Source: Cordia subcordata
Lineage: Eukaryota > Streptophyta > Magnoliopsida > Boraginales > Cordiaceae
Assembly (NCBI GenBank): GCA_028554755.1
Contig: JAPTOF010000010.1
Location: 9,026,001-9,090,000 of the forward strand
Reading direction: 5' to 3'
DNA length: 64,000 nt
Both the position numbers and the translations under genes were made by a program. Every line of letters starts with the position of its first letter. The stretch's first letter is position 1. A model generated the notes under the pieces. The model was not told the origin of the DNA, made no database searches, and was given only the letters and a program-made list of their open reading frames with translations. Positions 1-14,558 of the stretch are shown one piece after another.

Positions 1-2479
1 GAGTATTATTGTTTTTGATTTATTTCATCATCCAAAAGATTTTAATAGCAGTTTCTCCATGTAAATTGATCTTCATCTCTTGATTTATTGTACCCATGTA
101 AAATGTTATAGTATCACTGAAGCAATCTTGTCCTTACACTTGCAGGACAAGTGATAAAGGGGTGGGATGAAGGAATCAAGACAATGAAGAAAGGTGAAAA
201 GGCCCTTTTCACTATACCTCCGGAACTGGCCTATGGCGAGTCCGGATCACCTCCGACCATTCCTCCGAATGCCACTCTCCAATTTGAGGTTGAGTTGCTG
301 TCCTGGATTAGCTTCAAGGATATATGCAAGGATGGTGGAATAATGAAGAAAATATTGACAAAAGGCGAGGGCTGGCAGAATCCTAAGGATCTTGATGAAG
401 TATTTGGTGTGTGCTCTGTCCATCTGACCCCCTTTTGTTTGTAAAATTACATTCCATGACTAAATTTACTGATTTTTTTTTTGCTGTAATTTTCTCTCTG
501 TTGTAGTTAAATACGAGGCTCGCTTCGAGGATGGAACAGTGATTTCGAAATCTGATGGAGTGGAGTTCACTGTAAAAGATGGTTTGTGTTGATAGTTTTC
601 TCTTTTTCTAATTAGCTGATTGATCTCTCAGATAGATTCTTTAATTTCCACTCTCATCTAAATGATGTGTTATAACATGCTTCTCGTGCTGCAGGTTATT
701 TCTGTCCTGCTCTTCCGAAAGCTGTTAAAACAATGAAGAAGGGTGAGAAAGTTCTCTTGACTGTGAAGCCACAGTGTAAGTTGAACTTCTTAGCATCAAT
801 TTTGGTCTTTAAGTTTCTTCCACAAGGGTGCTAAATCTTGTTTTGTCACAGATGCATTTGGGGAGAAGGGCAGACCTGCCGCTGCTGAGGAATGTGAAGT
901 GCCTCCGAATGCGACACTTCACATTGATCTTGAACTGGTTTCATGGAAGACTGTTTCTGAGGTGACCAATGACAAGAAGGTACTGAAGAAAATTCTGAAG
1001 GAAGGAGAGGGTTATGAACGTCCGAACGATGGTGCAGTCGTCAAAGGTGTGGATATATAGATAGTTGAATATCTAAAACCGACAAGTGACTGCAGGAAAT
1101 TTGTTCTAATGTTCTCTATTTGATGTTTGGCAGCGAAATTGATTGGAAAGCTGCAAGATGGAACTGTATTTTTCAAGAAGGGAGATGACGAAGAGCCCTT
1201 TGAATTCAAGGTTGATGAAGGTAATAAAATTTTCTCTATAACACCCAAAATCTAAGTGCGTTCATTCTTTCAATTCAAACTATGTCTTGTTCGGCTTGAT
1301 GTATAACTGACTCAATATTTCCTTCCGCTACAGAGCCAGTTATTGATGGACTTGACAGAGCTGTGAAAACAATGAAGAAAGGGGAAATTGCCCGCTTGAC
1401 AATCCAACCAGAGTACGCATTTGGTTCATCTGAGTCGCCTCAAGAACTGGCCATAGTTCCCGCGAACTCAACTGTATATTATGAAGTTGAGATGGTGTCC
1501 TTTGTGAAGGTTGGGAAATAAGCATAGAAACTCTGCTGTGTAATTTTTGGTTGCTTTTCTGTAGTTGGCGTGATAGGGTTAGTGGGGTAGACTAACAGTG
1601 ACATTCAATTTATTTTTGAACTATTTAGGAGAGAGAGTCTTGGGATATGAACACACAAGAGAAGATTGAAGCTGCTGGAAGGAAAAAAGAGGAAGGAAAC
1701 GTGTTGTTCAAAGCTGGCAAATATGAGAAAGCCTTAAAGAGATACGAGAAGGTATGAAAAAGTTAAAGTGGAAAGCTACTATTTTGATGGCTAGCACTTC
1801 AATTTTTTCTAACACCGATTCATTCTTTGGCGTTCAGGCTGTGAGCTTCATAGAGTATGATTCCTCTTTCAGCGACGAGGACAAGCAACAGAGTAAAGTG
1901 CTGAAAGTCTCGTGCAATCTGAACAATGCTGCCTGCAAGCTGAAACTAAAAGATTACAAACAGGCCATGAAATTATGTACAAAAGTTCTGGAAATTGACA
2001 GCAGGAATGTGAAGGCACTTTACAGAAGAGCGCAAGCATATATACAGCTAGTTGATTTGGATCTGGCAGAAGTTGATATTAAGAAAGCACTTGAAATTGA
2101 TCCTGGCAATAGGTATATTATGTTTTGAAAGTGCAATAGCAACGAACATGGCTTGTATTTTTAATATTCTAGGTGATTTTAACAATGGCAAATGCGGATG
2201 GTTTAGGGATGTGAAGATGGAGTACAAAGTCTTGAAGGAAAAAGTCAGGGAATATAACAAGAAGGACGCACAATTCTACAGTAACATTTTTGCGAAAATG
2301 AATAAATACGAGCAAGCTAAATCAACAGTAAGTTTTCTGGTTCCCATTTTACTCTCTACTTGTTCATCGTCTGCAACGTGGTATAATCTTACCCAACTGT
2401 TGCTATGCTTATGTGAAAAATGCAGGGTGCAGCAGCAAAGCATGATGCAGCTCCTATGGTTATAGACAGTAAGGCTTAA
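1..2479 (+). CDS. FKBP62: FKBP62/FKBP65-type (ROF-like) multi-domain peptidyl-prolyl cis-trans isomerase, 3' part
   Basis: Large plant immunophilin of the ROF1/ROF2 class; the family isomerises prolyl bonds and binds HSP90 through its TPR domain, with a role in heat response. Ten exons are visible: 146-406, 507-581, 695-775, 852-1046, 1134-1220, 1334-1509, 1629-1751, 1838-2112, 2207-2327, 2426-2479. All have GT/AG borders and join in phase to 481 codons plus a TAA at 2477-2479. The N-terminal ~90 residues (start of FKBP domain 1) lie before the window; bases 1-145 are intron. The first exon ends domain 1 ([17 protein letters not shown], then LAYGE). Exons 2-4 give domain 2 ([24 protein letters not shown]). 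Exons 5-6 give domain 3 ([10 protein letters not shown]). Exons 7-10 give the TPR region ([23 protein letters not shown]) and a basic tail where relatives bind calmodulin. ROF1 versus ROF2 cannot be decided here. Confidence 0.95.
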
Positions 2480-5310
2480 ACCAAGCCTGTGTGCAGTCTA
2501 AGTCTCAGTAGTGCATCTCTCTCCTTTAGTGTCCTCTCTCAGCGTCTCATAGAAAAACGACGAGTCTGTAGTTGATAGCGTGCAACTTCCAATACTTGCA
2601 TCATGCAGTGTCTCTGTGTGGGATGTGTAAGCTTTCTGGTTGTACTAAACAATGTATGACCTACAAAAAGCGTTCAACAAGTGCTTAATAACACGTTCTT
2701 GTTCCTTTGATCATCCGAATCTCTTACCATTGTCGCTATCGATAAGAGCAACATAATCTAAATTAAATGACTCGTACTAAGTTGTTTTCAAGACCATAAA
2801 TTAACTCTAATGCGGGCCAAAAGGATCTAGCTCAAATCGATAATCATCATTAGTCTAGTTTCTAGTCCTATTATGTGCATTGTGTTTTTCTACTTGCTGT
2901 TCCTAATATCAGGTGTGGTTGTATCTTAAAGGGATTCTGCAGTTGAAAGCGTTCCCTAGAGTTCAAGAAAAGGCAATCTCCTGTTGGTCCGCGATGAGAT
3001 TGGCTGTTGTGGACTGCATCAAGCGTCTTTCTGCGCAAAAAATCTTGAGGGCTCATAGAACATCTTGAACAGAAAATTCCGAAAAGGAAATCTGGATCAA
3101 TGCAATCGCGTACACGCGTAGTTGGATGTGTAATAAAATGAAGAGAATACCGGGAATGTTTATCAAAACTCTCGCTGTGTGCTATGCGATTCCATGTATG
3201 ATAAGGACATTCTAAGTTAAGTGTAAAACCAAAATTTAAATTGAACCAAAAATTATTTTGATTATAGCTAGCGAAGGTATTTGGGTTTGAATTAAATTGA
3301 ACCAAAAATTTTATTGATTTGCATATAACCTAATGGATTGGTATATTAAAAGATCGAATAAACAAATACTATAATATTAAAAAAAAGGGAAGATTACTAC
3401 AATCATTGATACTCCATTCAAAACGTCTTGTCACCTAGTCTCTCTCGAGGTATATATCCTTACTAGGAAAGGTCTGCTTATCTTAAAAGTGTTCGTCCTC
3501 AGCTTGCACTGAGAGTGTTCCTGTGATCATATATAATAATCGCCTGAATATCATGAATGAATAAATATTGATAATTGCCTGAGCATCATAAATGAATAAA
3601 AATTGACAATAGAGAGAATCTCAGATTCTTGTTCACGGAACCCTTTTTGAATGACCTATCAGAGTGCAGTCTACTACATTAGCAAAGCAAGAGTTTAGTA
3701 AACTATGCTGTTGAGGTGAGTTGGTATATCACCACATTAGGATCAAATAGGTTCAGTTAAATATTTATTATCGATCCCCCTCAAAAAAAGAAACTATTAG
3801 AATAGATGGTCTTTTTTTAATAAATAAAATCTATTTTTCTGTTATGTGGAAAGTCGTAACGGATGGAAGTAGAATATAATAGAGATTTTTGAGATCCACA
3901 TTACAATATAGGGTAAAAGTCAAATAAATGATTTTAGCCCTTATCAAGAAAAAATTGATTTTTGAACCCCTTTCATGCTCACACAAGAGCAACTCCAGCA
4001 GATTTTTTATTTTTTGCCCCACATTTATTGGTTTTGTAACATTTTCTTAAATATAGAGTTTTTTCATTTTAATTTTACTCCAATAGATTTTGTACATCAA
4101 GTCAAACTCTTATTTAAGAAAACAATTATTTGAATTTCACTTCAATAACTTTCCTATATCGACAAATCCTTATTTTGAGAATGACATTTTTATCAACAAA
4201 CGTAAGGATAAATGTCTGAATTTGTTAGAGCAATTTATCCATATATCTATCCTTACACTTAGACTTAAGAGTAGGGAATGGTTTAGAACAACCGTTGGAG
4301 TTGCCCTAACATCGAGGTACTACAAGAAAAAAGATAAAAGTGCAAAATCCAATCCAATTTACCGTAAAATATTAGTTACCATGTTGGTTAACCATATTAG
4401 GAACATACTTTTTCAAGCTACGCAAGCACATAAAATAAATTGATAATTAATCCCAAATTGCTGTAACACTTTTATCACCCGGGGGATTCGGAAAAGTCTT
4501 CATGGTTGAGTCCTATCTTCTCGATTGCGTAGAGTCCAGAATTATACATAGAATTTAAAAGGAAAATAGAAGATAGTTATATGATTTTAAAAAATAATAT
4601 CTTCAAAAGTACTAATCTAGATACATAAAACACGAGACCAGTCAATCCACAAGAAAAACATATCTAACAATAATGAAATCATCATCCTCCAGTTGAACAT
4701 ATTCAATTTTAGAAGTAATTTGTTATAAAATACAAAAAAAAAAGGAAAAAGATTAATTTGGTGGATGTTATACTTTTACGTATCAACCATGATATATCTT
4801 TTCAATAGAGAATAATTATGAAATATGTATTTTATGATTAGGTTATTTCAGTTCAGTCACTGGTTCTTGTTTGATAAAACCGCCAATTTTTCCAAAATAC
4901 AATCATATCAAACCAAATAGATCAAATAATCAAACCAACTTGGTTTTCACTCACACCCTACTCATCCTATCAATTTGCTACGTAGAGGCTGACGTAACAC
5001 CGAAAACACCATAGCAAAACATGATCAAGAAGATGAGCTTAATATTAAAGGAACCAAAAATCCAGCAAAACCAGTAGCAATATATAATGAGATCCTGAGT
5101 GCAAAAATGGACCACATGTCCCAGCAAAACTGAATAGCAAAAACAACGGGGCAAGCAAAGAACCTCTAATTTCTATCTAACCAAACAAGCAAAAGCCTCC
5201 CAGCTCTCCGAGTTACAATCGGACACATTACTACTAGTAGAAAGTAGGTAACAACTTTGAATTTCAAAACGTAGCAAATTATCCCTTAGTACAGAGTTAT
5301 ACCAAGTTTA
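2480..5310. other. Intergenic region between FKBP62-like and RPS8 genes
   Basis: The first few hundred bases are probably the 3' UTR of the FKBP gene, and the bases just before 5311 the 3' UTR of the RPS8 gene, since the two genes converge. The rest is AT-rich. Bases 2920-3210 are less AT-rich and read through about 55 codons in one + frame (around KAFPRVQEKAISCW), but I recognise no family and the frame then breaks. No other gene is supported. Confidence 0.6.
3538..3607. repeat. Two-copy 35-bp tandem repeat
   Basis: Two adjacent 35-bp units, 3538-3572 and 3573-3607. Both follow the pattern CGCCTGAATATCATGAATGA / TGCCTGAGCATCATAAATGA then ATAAA-ATTGA. A local duplication in intergenic DNA; no function is suggested. 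Confidence 0.8.
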
Positions 5311-8204
<2,894 letters not shown>

Positions 8205-8316
8205 GGTTGCGGCGGTGTGGCGGAGGAGACGGCGGAGCTGTCTTCACTTTGGAAGCTCTGATTCAGTTTATATATCTCTTTTTCGGCAGTCGGATGGGTT
8301 TATGAGGAGAGTCATG

Positions 8317-8432
8317 AAACCCTAATGTGTGGGTATGCTCAATAGCAAGGGCAGTTTGGTCATCTTAAAAAGCACATCCATCTTTTTTCTTTAATCGTTT
8401 TCCTTCTGCGCCAATTTGGGCCCCTTTGGGCT
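8317..8432 (-). promoter_or_regulatory. Putative RPS8 promoter motifs: telo-box and possible site II
   Basis: AAACCCTAA at 8317-8325, about 115 bp upstream of the RPS8 start, matches the plant telo-box common in ribosomal protein promoters. TGGGCC at 8417-8422 and TGGGCT at 8427-8432 match the site II motif that often accompanies it. Caution: the site II-like bases lie at the edge of MITE-like sequence whose family termini also contain GTTTGG and GGCC, so they may be coincidental. The telo-box is the firmer call. Confidence 0.55.
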
Positions 8433-8705
8433 GGTTTCTTTTAAAAATGTTTTTGTAAGGAAAAAAGTTCTAAGAAAGTTGAAATTTTTGTGATTTAGAA
8501 AAAGTTAAATTTGATTTTTTTTAAAAAGTACATAAAATCTTTTTTTTGACTGATTTGGGCTCGTTTGGGTTGGTATTGTTTAAAAACGTATTTTTACAAA
8601 AATTGTCTTTGAGAAGTTAAAATTTCTAATTTCTTAAAAAAAATGGAATTTGAGTTTTTCTCCAAAATTTTATTTTTTTCAAATCAGTTTAATTACTTAT
8701 TGCAA
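8411..8705. mobile_element. Degenerate MITE copies of the GTTTGGATTGG-terminus family
   Basis: Two successive starts, near 8419 (GGCCCCTTTGGGCTGG) and 8558 (GGGCTCGTTTGGGTTGG), are each followed by TTTAAAAA..G and long T/A runs. They resemble the left end of the better preserved copy at 14559-14782. No right terminus or target duplication is visible, so these are partial or decayed. Confidence 0.45.
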
Positions 8706-8708
8706 AAG

Positions 8709-8710
8709 AA

Positions 8711-8746
<36 letters not shown>

Positions 8747-8760
8747 TATATACACACACA
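8709..8760. repeat. CATA / TA / CA compound microsatellite
   Basis: Tandem CATA units, then TA and CA runs, ending exactly at the CTAG that forms the 3' end of the neighbouring minus-strand Helitron. Confidence 0.9.
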
Positions 8761-9089
8761 CTAGTATGGAACCCGTGCGATGTATGGAGAGCAACATATG
8801 TGACTGAATATATTAAAATTATAGAGTTTTTGTATCTTATTAAACAGTTATTGAAATAATTATATACTATAGAATTAATAAAAAAATGATTATATATATA
8901 AACAAAGGGAATAATGTTAATTAAATTAAAACTTTTAATATAGGAATGGAACTAAATAAATGATGGAAAACAAAATTTGACCTAAGAATATCATATTTAA
9001 TTGATAAGTAATTATGGAAAGCTTGTCATATAGAGCGCTACTTGGCAGCACGAAATTACAGTTTATTTTGCTTTATTATATAGTATAGA
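8761..9089 (-). mobile_element. Short non-autonomous Helitron, minus orientation
   Basis: Read on the - strand it begins TCTATACTATATAATAAAGC (from 9089) and ends CTAG with T as the next host base (8764-8761). About ten bases before the end is a decayed hairpin whose right arm is GCACGGG and whose left arm carries changes (CATAC for CGTGC). Length 329 bp, no coding capacity. It belongs to the same family as 15267-15600, matching along its length. Helitrons insert between A and T without target duplication; the 3' side fits, while the 5' flank is G rather than A. Confidence 0.8.
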
Positions 9090-9160
9090 CATATTAAAAA
9101 ATTATTATTTCATGAAAAAGACCCAATCTTGAAGCCCTTTTGTGTCTGGAAGTACTTACT

Positions 9161-9688
9161 AAGGATGGCAATGGTACCTCACTCTACTCCACTTCGAAAG
9201 AGTATTGCAGGAGTAGAGGTGGAGTTTTTGTTAAAGAAAAAAAAAAAACCCTATTAGGGGTCAGGCAGAGTTTTGTTCCCATACCCCGATGCAGGGATAA
9301 GGCGGGGTAAGGGTTTGTCTACCCCACTCCACCCCTCCCTATTTGTTACTTCTAATATATTTTTATATATTTTCAATACAAAATTACATCAGTTTATATA
9401 TATTTATATATTTTCATATATTTTAGTATAAACTTTATATCATCAAAATCTCTTTGGTTTAGTCGTAAAAATTAACTTCGTTTCTAAGACGTTGTTATGT
9501 ATTAGTGTTTGCAAAAAAAGTTTTGCATTGACCTTGTTAACCAGTACTCCATAGAGGCATGGCAAGGGATGGAAGTTAAAAGTTTACCCCGATACAGTAT
9601 ATGATAGAGGTAGGGGTGAAAGTTTTATTAATAGGTGAAGAGTAGGGGTAAACACACCTAGCCCTTACCCTACCCCTTTGCCATCACT
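9161..9688. mobile_element. hAT-like MITE with GATGGCAA-type termini
   Basis: The left end reads AAGGATGGCAATGGTACC; the right end, reverse-complemented, reads GTGATGGCAAAGGGGTAGGG. Subterminal C/G-rich tracts (TACCCCACTCCACCCC near 9320; TACCCTACCCC near 9667) flank an AT-rich core. The GGATGGCAATGG terminus is typical of a common plant hAT-derived MITE class. No clear 8-bp target duplication was found. Confidence 0.6.
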
Positions 9689-9909
9689 GGCACTTTCATC
9701 TCATTCTTTCCTTTTTTTCCTCTTCGGGACGAACACGTACAAGTCACTTAAATAGGATAAATTGCAAAAGTTAGTTCCTAAAATATGTGAGAGACTAGTT
9801 CTTGACTCCGAGCGATACACGGGGTTCTACATTAATTTTTTAATATCAAGGTTTATAATTAATAAATATTTCATTGTATTATTTATTAATCAATTATTAT
9901 ACTTGTTAT

Positions 9910-11640
9910 GGCAAATATCTTAAGAGCGGGTGAATTAAGATTACACCGAGTTTTTGCAACAAAATTCCCAATAACAAATAAAGATGGTCACACAAGCAAA
10001 TTATCAAACACCTAGTATGCACAAATAAGCAATGTAAAGAGAGTAAAGGGAATAGAGTATATGACACCGGTATTTTTAGGTGGTTCGGCTTCGGCTACGT
10101 TCACTGCCCAAGGATACTCCCCCTAAGACTTCATAATACCTCCACTAGATGTCAATGCTTCTTCAAAGATTGGTAAAGCACAAACCAACTATACAACTCT
10201 TTGAAGCCAAACTTCAAAGAACCCAAGAGTTCCATTCTTTAGGATTTCCGCATACTCTTTTGTAGGTATATAATGATACTCACAATCTCACAAGGCCAAG
10301 AGGGTGTATACAAGCTATAAATTGAAGGAAATAAAGATTTTGGATTACAATGCTTCAACAAGCAAATATGGCAAATGGAGGCTCTTGAATGCTTAAAGAA
10401 TATAGCAAATCATAGCTCAAGAATGATAATTTCTAAGTATTAATAATGGTTGGGAAAAATGGTTGTTGAACCTTTGAAATTAGCCTTTAATGCTTAAAGT
10501 GCATCCTTAAAGATGGGGGAAGAAATGGGGTTTTCAAGAGCAGCTCCAACGATCATAAACGGCTATAGCATTTAATGACTCGAACACAGGGTCGGTCGAC
10601 TGGGGTGTGACTGGCCTTGTTTCCAAGTTTACTAACTAAGGTCGGTCGCTAGGTTGGTTGCTCGGCCTGGTATCCAGCCTAGGTCAAAAGCCCAATTTGA
10701 AAACCCTGGCTTAAGGGCGCTAGGATGGGCAGCCGGATGTTAGGAGGGTAACTGGCTTATAGTCCGACTATGCCCAATAAATTTCCATCTCAAGCATTTT
10801 AAGCATCGTTTTGTAATTTTCTTTGAATCTAAGGCAGCAATACAATGTGAAAATACTTTAAAGAGAATGTAAAGCCTTTTGGAAACATAGCAAGAAATTT
10901 TAGAAAGTCTAAAAGCTTTTTGAAATAGATTTAGCAATCAAAATATGCTATAGCCAAGTTTTATCAAAGGCATATGAAGTAATATGAAAATGCAATGTAA
11001 AGAAACCGTGATTCTTAGGCATTCACAAGAGAGCACGTAAGCCAGTACTCCTTATGTTGCCTCTTTTCTATCCTTATGCCACCACATCATCTTCAAGTCT
11101 TGATCTTGAAATCTTCACACCTTTAATACATCAAGAATTCTTCTTATTCTCTTGTGGTGATCAATTTGCTCATTTCACTTGCATCTTCTGTCGATAAAAA
11201 ACGTTGTTTCTCTTCATGCAAGTTTACTCACTTCTCTCAACACTAAACACTTCAAGAATATTTTAGCTCACAATAATATGATAATATAATTTAAAAGCTA
11301 AGCATTCAAATAATATTTTGGCTATAAAGATGTAAACAATCAATCCAAAAGTCAAACAAGTGTGCATTAAAGTATATAAACACATTAGTACAAGCACACT
11401 TAGTAAACTCTTTCCCTTGATTTGTTATATAGTTATGCATAAAGCCAACAATACTTTAAATAATATTTTTATCATGATTAAAAAAATTTATGTAAACATC
11501 TTAGCTAATAAGCATCGTACACACTCATAAAATGCTAATACATAAAAAATAAAAGCCTTATAAATTGTCTTCTAAGTTCCCCAAAACAACGCCAACTAAT
11601 GTAGCACGGATAATTCCTTCCACCTCAGTAGATAACTTGA
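9910..11640. mobile_element. Probable decayed retroelement-derived repeat
   Basis: No gene is visible. The segment opens with GAGCGGGTGAATTAAG and contains GGTATTTTTAGGTGGTTCGGC at about 10069, phrases often seen in dispersed plant repeats linked with LTR retroelements. A GC-richer block at 10560-10760 repeats GGTCGGTCG-like words. Termini, primer-binding site and coding domains are not visible, so the class is uncertain. The segment at 44380-45720 shows a similar layout. Confidence 0.3.
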
Positions 11641-11699
11641 TTACTTATGTTGGTCAATGAAGAAGTTGTGACATCCTTCCGGGTAAATAGCGAACTCGC

Positions 11700-12230
11700 T
11701 TACCTTAGAAATGGTGGAGATGTGCCCCTTGGAGATGATGGCTGATGCATGCCCCTTGGGTACGGTGGATGCATGTCCCTTGGAGATGATAGCGGATGTG
11801 TGCCCCTTAGGTATGACGGATGCGTGCCCCTTTGAGGTGACAGTGGATACGAGCCCTTTGGGTACGGCGAACGCGTGCCTCTTGGAGGTGACAGTGGACG
11901 CGTGAGCTGAGGGTCCGTTTATACACGCGGGAGTGACGGGTGCATCAATCTCCCAGTTGCAAGTTAAAGGAGTAGAAGGCGAACAGGAAAGTCGAGGGTC
12001 AGCCTATACATGCATGAGTAACGAGTTTGCCTATACACGTGTGAGTGATAGGTCCATTTTCTTGTCTTGGCAAGTCAAAGAAGTAGAAGGCAGACGGGTG
12101 AGCCGATGGTCCGTCTATACATGCATGAATGACGGGTCCGGCTATACACGCGTGGGTGATGGGTTTATCTTCCTGCAAGAAGAGAAACACGCAGGGCTTT
12201 CCCCGTTGTACCTTCGATACCTAAGTTAGT
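11700..12230 (+). repeat. Coding-like minisatellite region
   Basis: 11711-11905 is a diverged tandem array of roughly 27-33-bp units (GCATGCCCCTTGG-like), open in one + frame with repeated ACPLG/ACPLE motifs. 11909-12180 is a second array with a ~110-130-bp unit containing TATACA(C/T)GC(A/G)(T/G)G and AAGTAGAAGGC, about 2.5 copies. It is GC-rich compared with its surroundings. No start context, splice sites or known domain support a real protein; the open frames probably reflect repeat structure. A TATA-like motif for - strand transcription lies near 12370. Confidence 0.6.
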
Positions 12231-12528
12231 AGAGGATTCAAAGGTTTTGAAATGAAGATTTGAAGATTGACACAAACATGCATTTGAATATATGGAGATG
12301 CTCTTGAATACATAGACAGGATTTGGGAAGAATTCGCTTACTTGTCTTGGAATGAAGCTTTGTATTTATAGGCAATAGTGCTTAAAACCTGAGGTTACCC
12401 ATAAGTGATATACTGAGTAGGCTTCACTTTGCCATGACATGGCATCTTTAACCATTTTGGGGGAGAGAGACTTGTCCATGCTGGACGTTGGCAGACGCAT
12501 TGAGCACGGGTCCACCTCCCCTAAAATC

Positions 12529-13310
12529 GGAAATTTTTTACCCTAGTTTTAAATTTTTATGGCAAAAATACCCTACTTTTGAAATTCATTTAAAAAATAC
12601 CCTTTTTGGTAAGTCACCTTTCGAAAGGGCACGGATCCCAGATTTTGAAAAAATTTAAAAAACAAACAATTACGTCTCCGGAATTTGAAAAAAATTAAAA
12701 AACAAAACGTTACTGAAAACGGTAAGTCACCTACCGTTCGAAAAACTTTCTGCAGAGAATTCTGTAGGGGTCTGTTGCTTTTGGCCTTTAGATAATTAGA
12801 TAATCAATTAATGTGGGAGGACTAACATATTGCTGACACTTCACACACATATACTAGGTTTTTGTAACTCGCACGTCGCACAACACTTGTGTCTTGGGTT
12901 TTGACTTTTCTATAGTCTTCGGTCTTCCTAAATCAAGTTTTACGTCTTTGACATTTTTTAAATTGGGATACAACTAGTGGCTTTGTGATTTATAGGCATT
13001 ATCTTTGTATTCAAAAAAAGATGGAAGATCCCAAGTTGTCTTTCCATTACAAGCCACAAGAACTCTCTGCCGAAAGTTTTTCGGGCAGGTGACTTACCGT
13101 TTGCAGTAACGTTTTGTTTTTTAATTTTTTTTCAAATTCCGGAGACATAGTCGTTTTGTTTTTTTAATTTTTTCAAATTCCGGGATACGTGCGTGGTAAG
13201 TCATCTACCGAACGATAAGTGACCTACCGAAAAGGGCATTTTTAAAATGAATTTCAAAAGTAGGGTATTTTTGCTATAAAAATTTAAAACTAGGGTGAAA
13301 AAAAATTTCC
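12529..13310. mobile_element. Non-autonomous Mutator-like element (MULE) with long TIRs and 9-bp TSD
   Basis: Perfect 9-bp target duplication CCTAAAATC at 12520-12528 and 13311-13319. The termini are inverted repeats starting GGAAATTTTTT and continuing over about 230 bp each (ACCCTAGTTTTAAATTTTTA, AAAAATACCCTACTTTTG). The motif GGTAAGTCAC(C/T) recurs in both arms, as do AATTCCGGAG and AACGTTTTGTTTTTTAA blocks. The ~300-bp unique core has no ORF. Similar termini and GTAAGTCAC motifs occur at the right end of 15632-22903, so this is probably a deletion derivative or relative of that family. Confidence 0.93.
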
Positions 13311-13359
13311 CCTAAAATCCTAGCATCCCTTGGGACTCAGGTGTTATCTCTTGTATGCG

Positions 13360-13620
13360 TTTACAAGTTCATTGAAGATTCATGTTGTATTCTTGGTGAT
13401 CACTTAAAGAAGAAAGGGGACCAGACTGAAGAATAAGATATTTGGAAGTGGAGACATTTTCATTAACTGGAAAAATGAGATCATACAGGTATTTATAGTA
13501 GTAGCCTATAGTAGGAAACATAACAACTAACTGCCTGACTAACACATTATCTCCACTACACCCATTCTCTCCACTACCACAATTGTAACTAACTAGACAA
13601 CTGGCACACTTCACAATTAA
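13360..13620 (-). mobile_element. Probable Copia LTR fragment, antisense
   Basis: On the - strand this reads like a Copia-type LTR. TATAAATACCTGTATGATCT lies near 13500, and the flanking words (CAACTAACTGCC, ACTAACTAGACAACTGGCAC on +) are typical of antisense LTRs. No complete TG...CA borders or target duplication could be set. It abuts the TRIM-like element at 13624. Confidence 0.4.
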
Positions 13621-13623
13621 TTT

Positions 13624-13844
13624 GTTTTAGATGAGGTGGTAACTTAAGATGACATCAGAGCCTGGATGTCAAATGGCACAGGTTCAAAACTCACCGCCAC
13701 CCATTTAAAAAACATTAAAACTGTCCACGTGCAAATTCTAAAACAAATTACGCTACACGTGAGGGGGCGTGTTAACATAATAAATAAATAAATTAATATC
13801 CTCTCTACAAGCTTAAGCTTTTAGATGAGGTGGTAACTCTAACA
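13624..13844 (+). mobile_element. Very small TRIM/SMART-like LTR element (partial)
   Basis: A 3' LTR of only 75 bp at 13770-13844 starts TGTTAACA and ends TCTAACA, directly preceded by a polypurine tract (GAGGGGGCG, 13761-13769). Upstream, 13624-13643 repeats the last part of this LTR (TTTTAGATGAGGTGGTAACT). It is followed at 13650-13662 by TGACATCAGAGCC, a decayed form of the Met-tRNA primer-binding site TGGTATCAGAGCC. The internal region is ~107 bp and non-coding. The outer part of the 5' LTR is missing, where Copia-like LTR sequence adjoins. A reverse-oriented LTR end plus PBS of the same type is at 46004-46045. Confidence 0.7.
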
Positions 13845-14558
13845 CGGACCCTTAGTTGATGGGTCTACCCTGGGCCACCTTCGATTGGACCGGTAGCCCA
13901 CGCATGTCTAACATGGGCCCTTGCCAACACATGTTGCAATCCGATTGGAGGGGCAATTTTTACCACTATCAAATAATAATATTAATAATAATAGTAGTGG
14001 TAATCATCATCATCTTATAATTACTAATAGTTTTGTTTTATTATTAGTCCAAATCATATATTTCCTAAATTCTATTAGAGAAAACACATTAACTCCCATA
14101 CAAGGCGTAGGTGAATCGTATATTTGCTTTTTTCAAGGCTAAAATTGTAAGATTTAATGTGTTTGATCACAAGAGAAAGATAATTAAAGATAAAATTATT
14201 ACGAATGGCAATAATAAATGACAATGATGTTATTTACCCTATAGAAAATAGTACCAAGCTTATAGTTGGATAAAATCAGAATATTTTTGCCATCAAATGC
14301 TCACGTGCGAATAATATCATGAATTGATCTTTAGGTATCCACATACGTAACACTTTCGAGTAGTGAATAATCCCGTCACCAAATTGGTTGTAACATTACA
14401 TTTATTCTTTTTAATAAAAGTTCTAGCAACATTAATATTTTATTACACGATAGATTATATAAATACTTTGCCACGTAAATTACTTTTTAAACTGATGATT
14501 TCCAACATAGTTTAGGCCACCAACACCCCAATATAATTAGGAAGTGCTGCTATACATA
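13845..14558. other. Intergenic stretch, no gene seen
   Basis: AT-rich sequence with a short AAT/GGT-rich tract (13970-14010). The open frame at 13921-14142 (+) has no recognisable domain. Confidence 0.6.

Noticed and set aside
9785..9835. Third Helitron 3' end (CTAG at 9795-9798, hairpin-like CTCCGAGCG...CACGGGG)
   Set aside because: The stem is broken and no 5' TCTATACTA start was found within several kb, so it is mentioned only as a degenerate end.
11711..11905. Repeat protein MVEMCPLEMMADACPLG...
   Set aside because: Diverged minisatellite units explain the frame; no start context, promoter or homologous domain seen.
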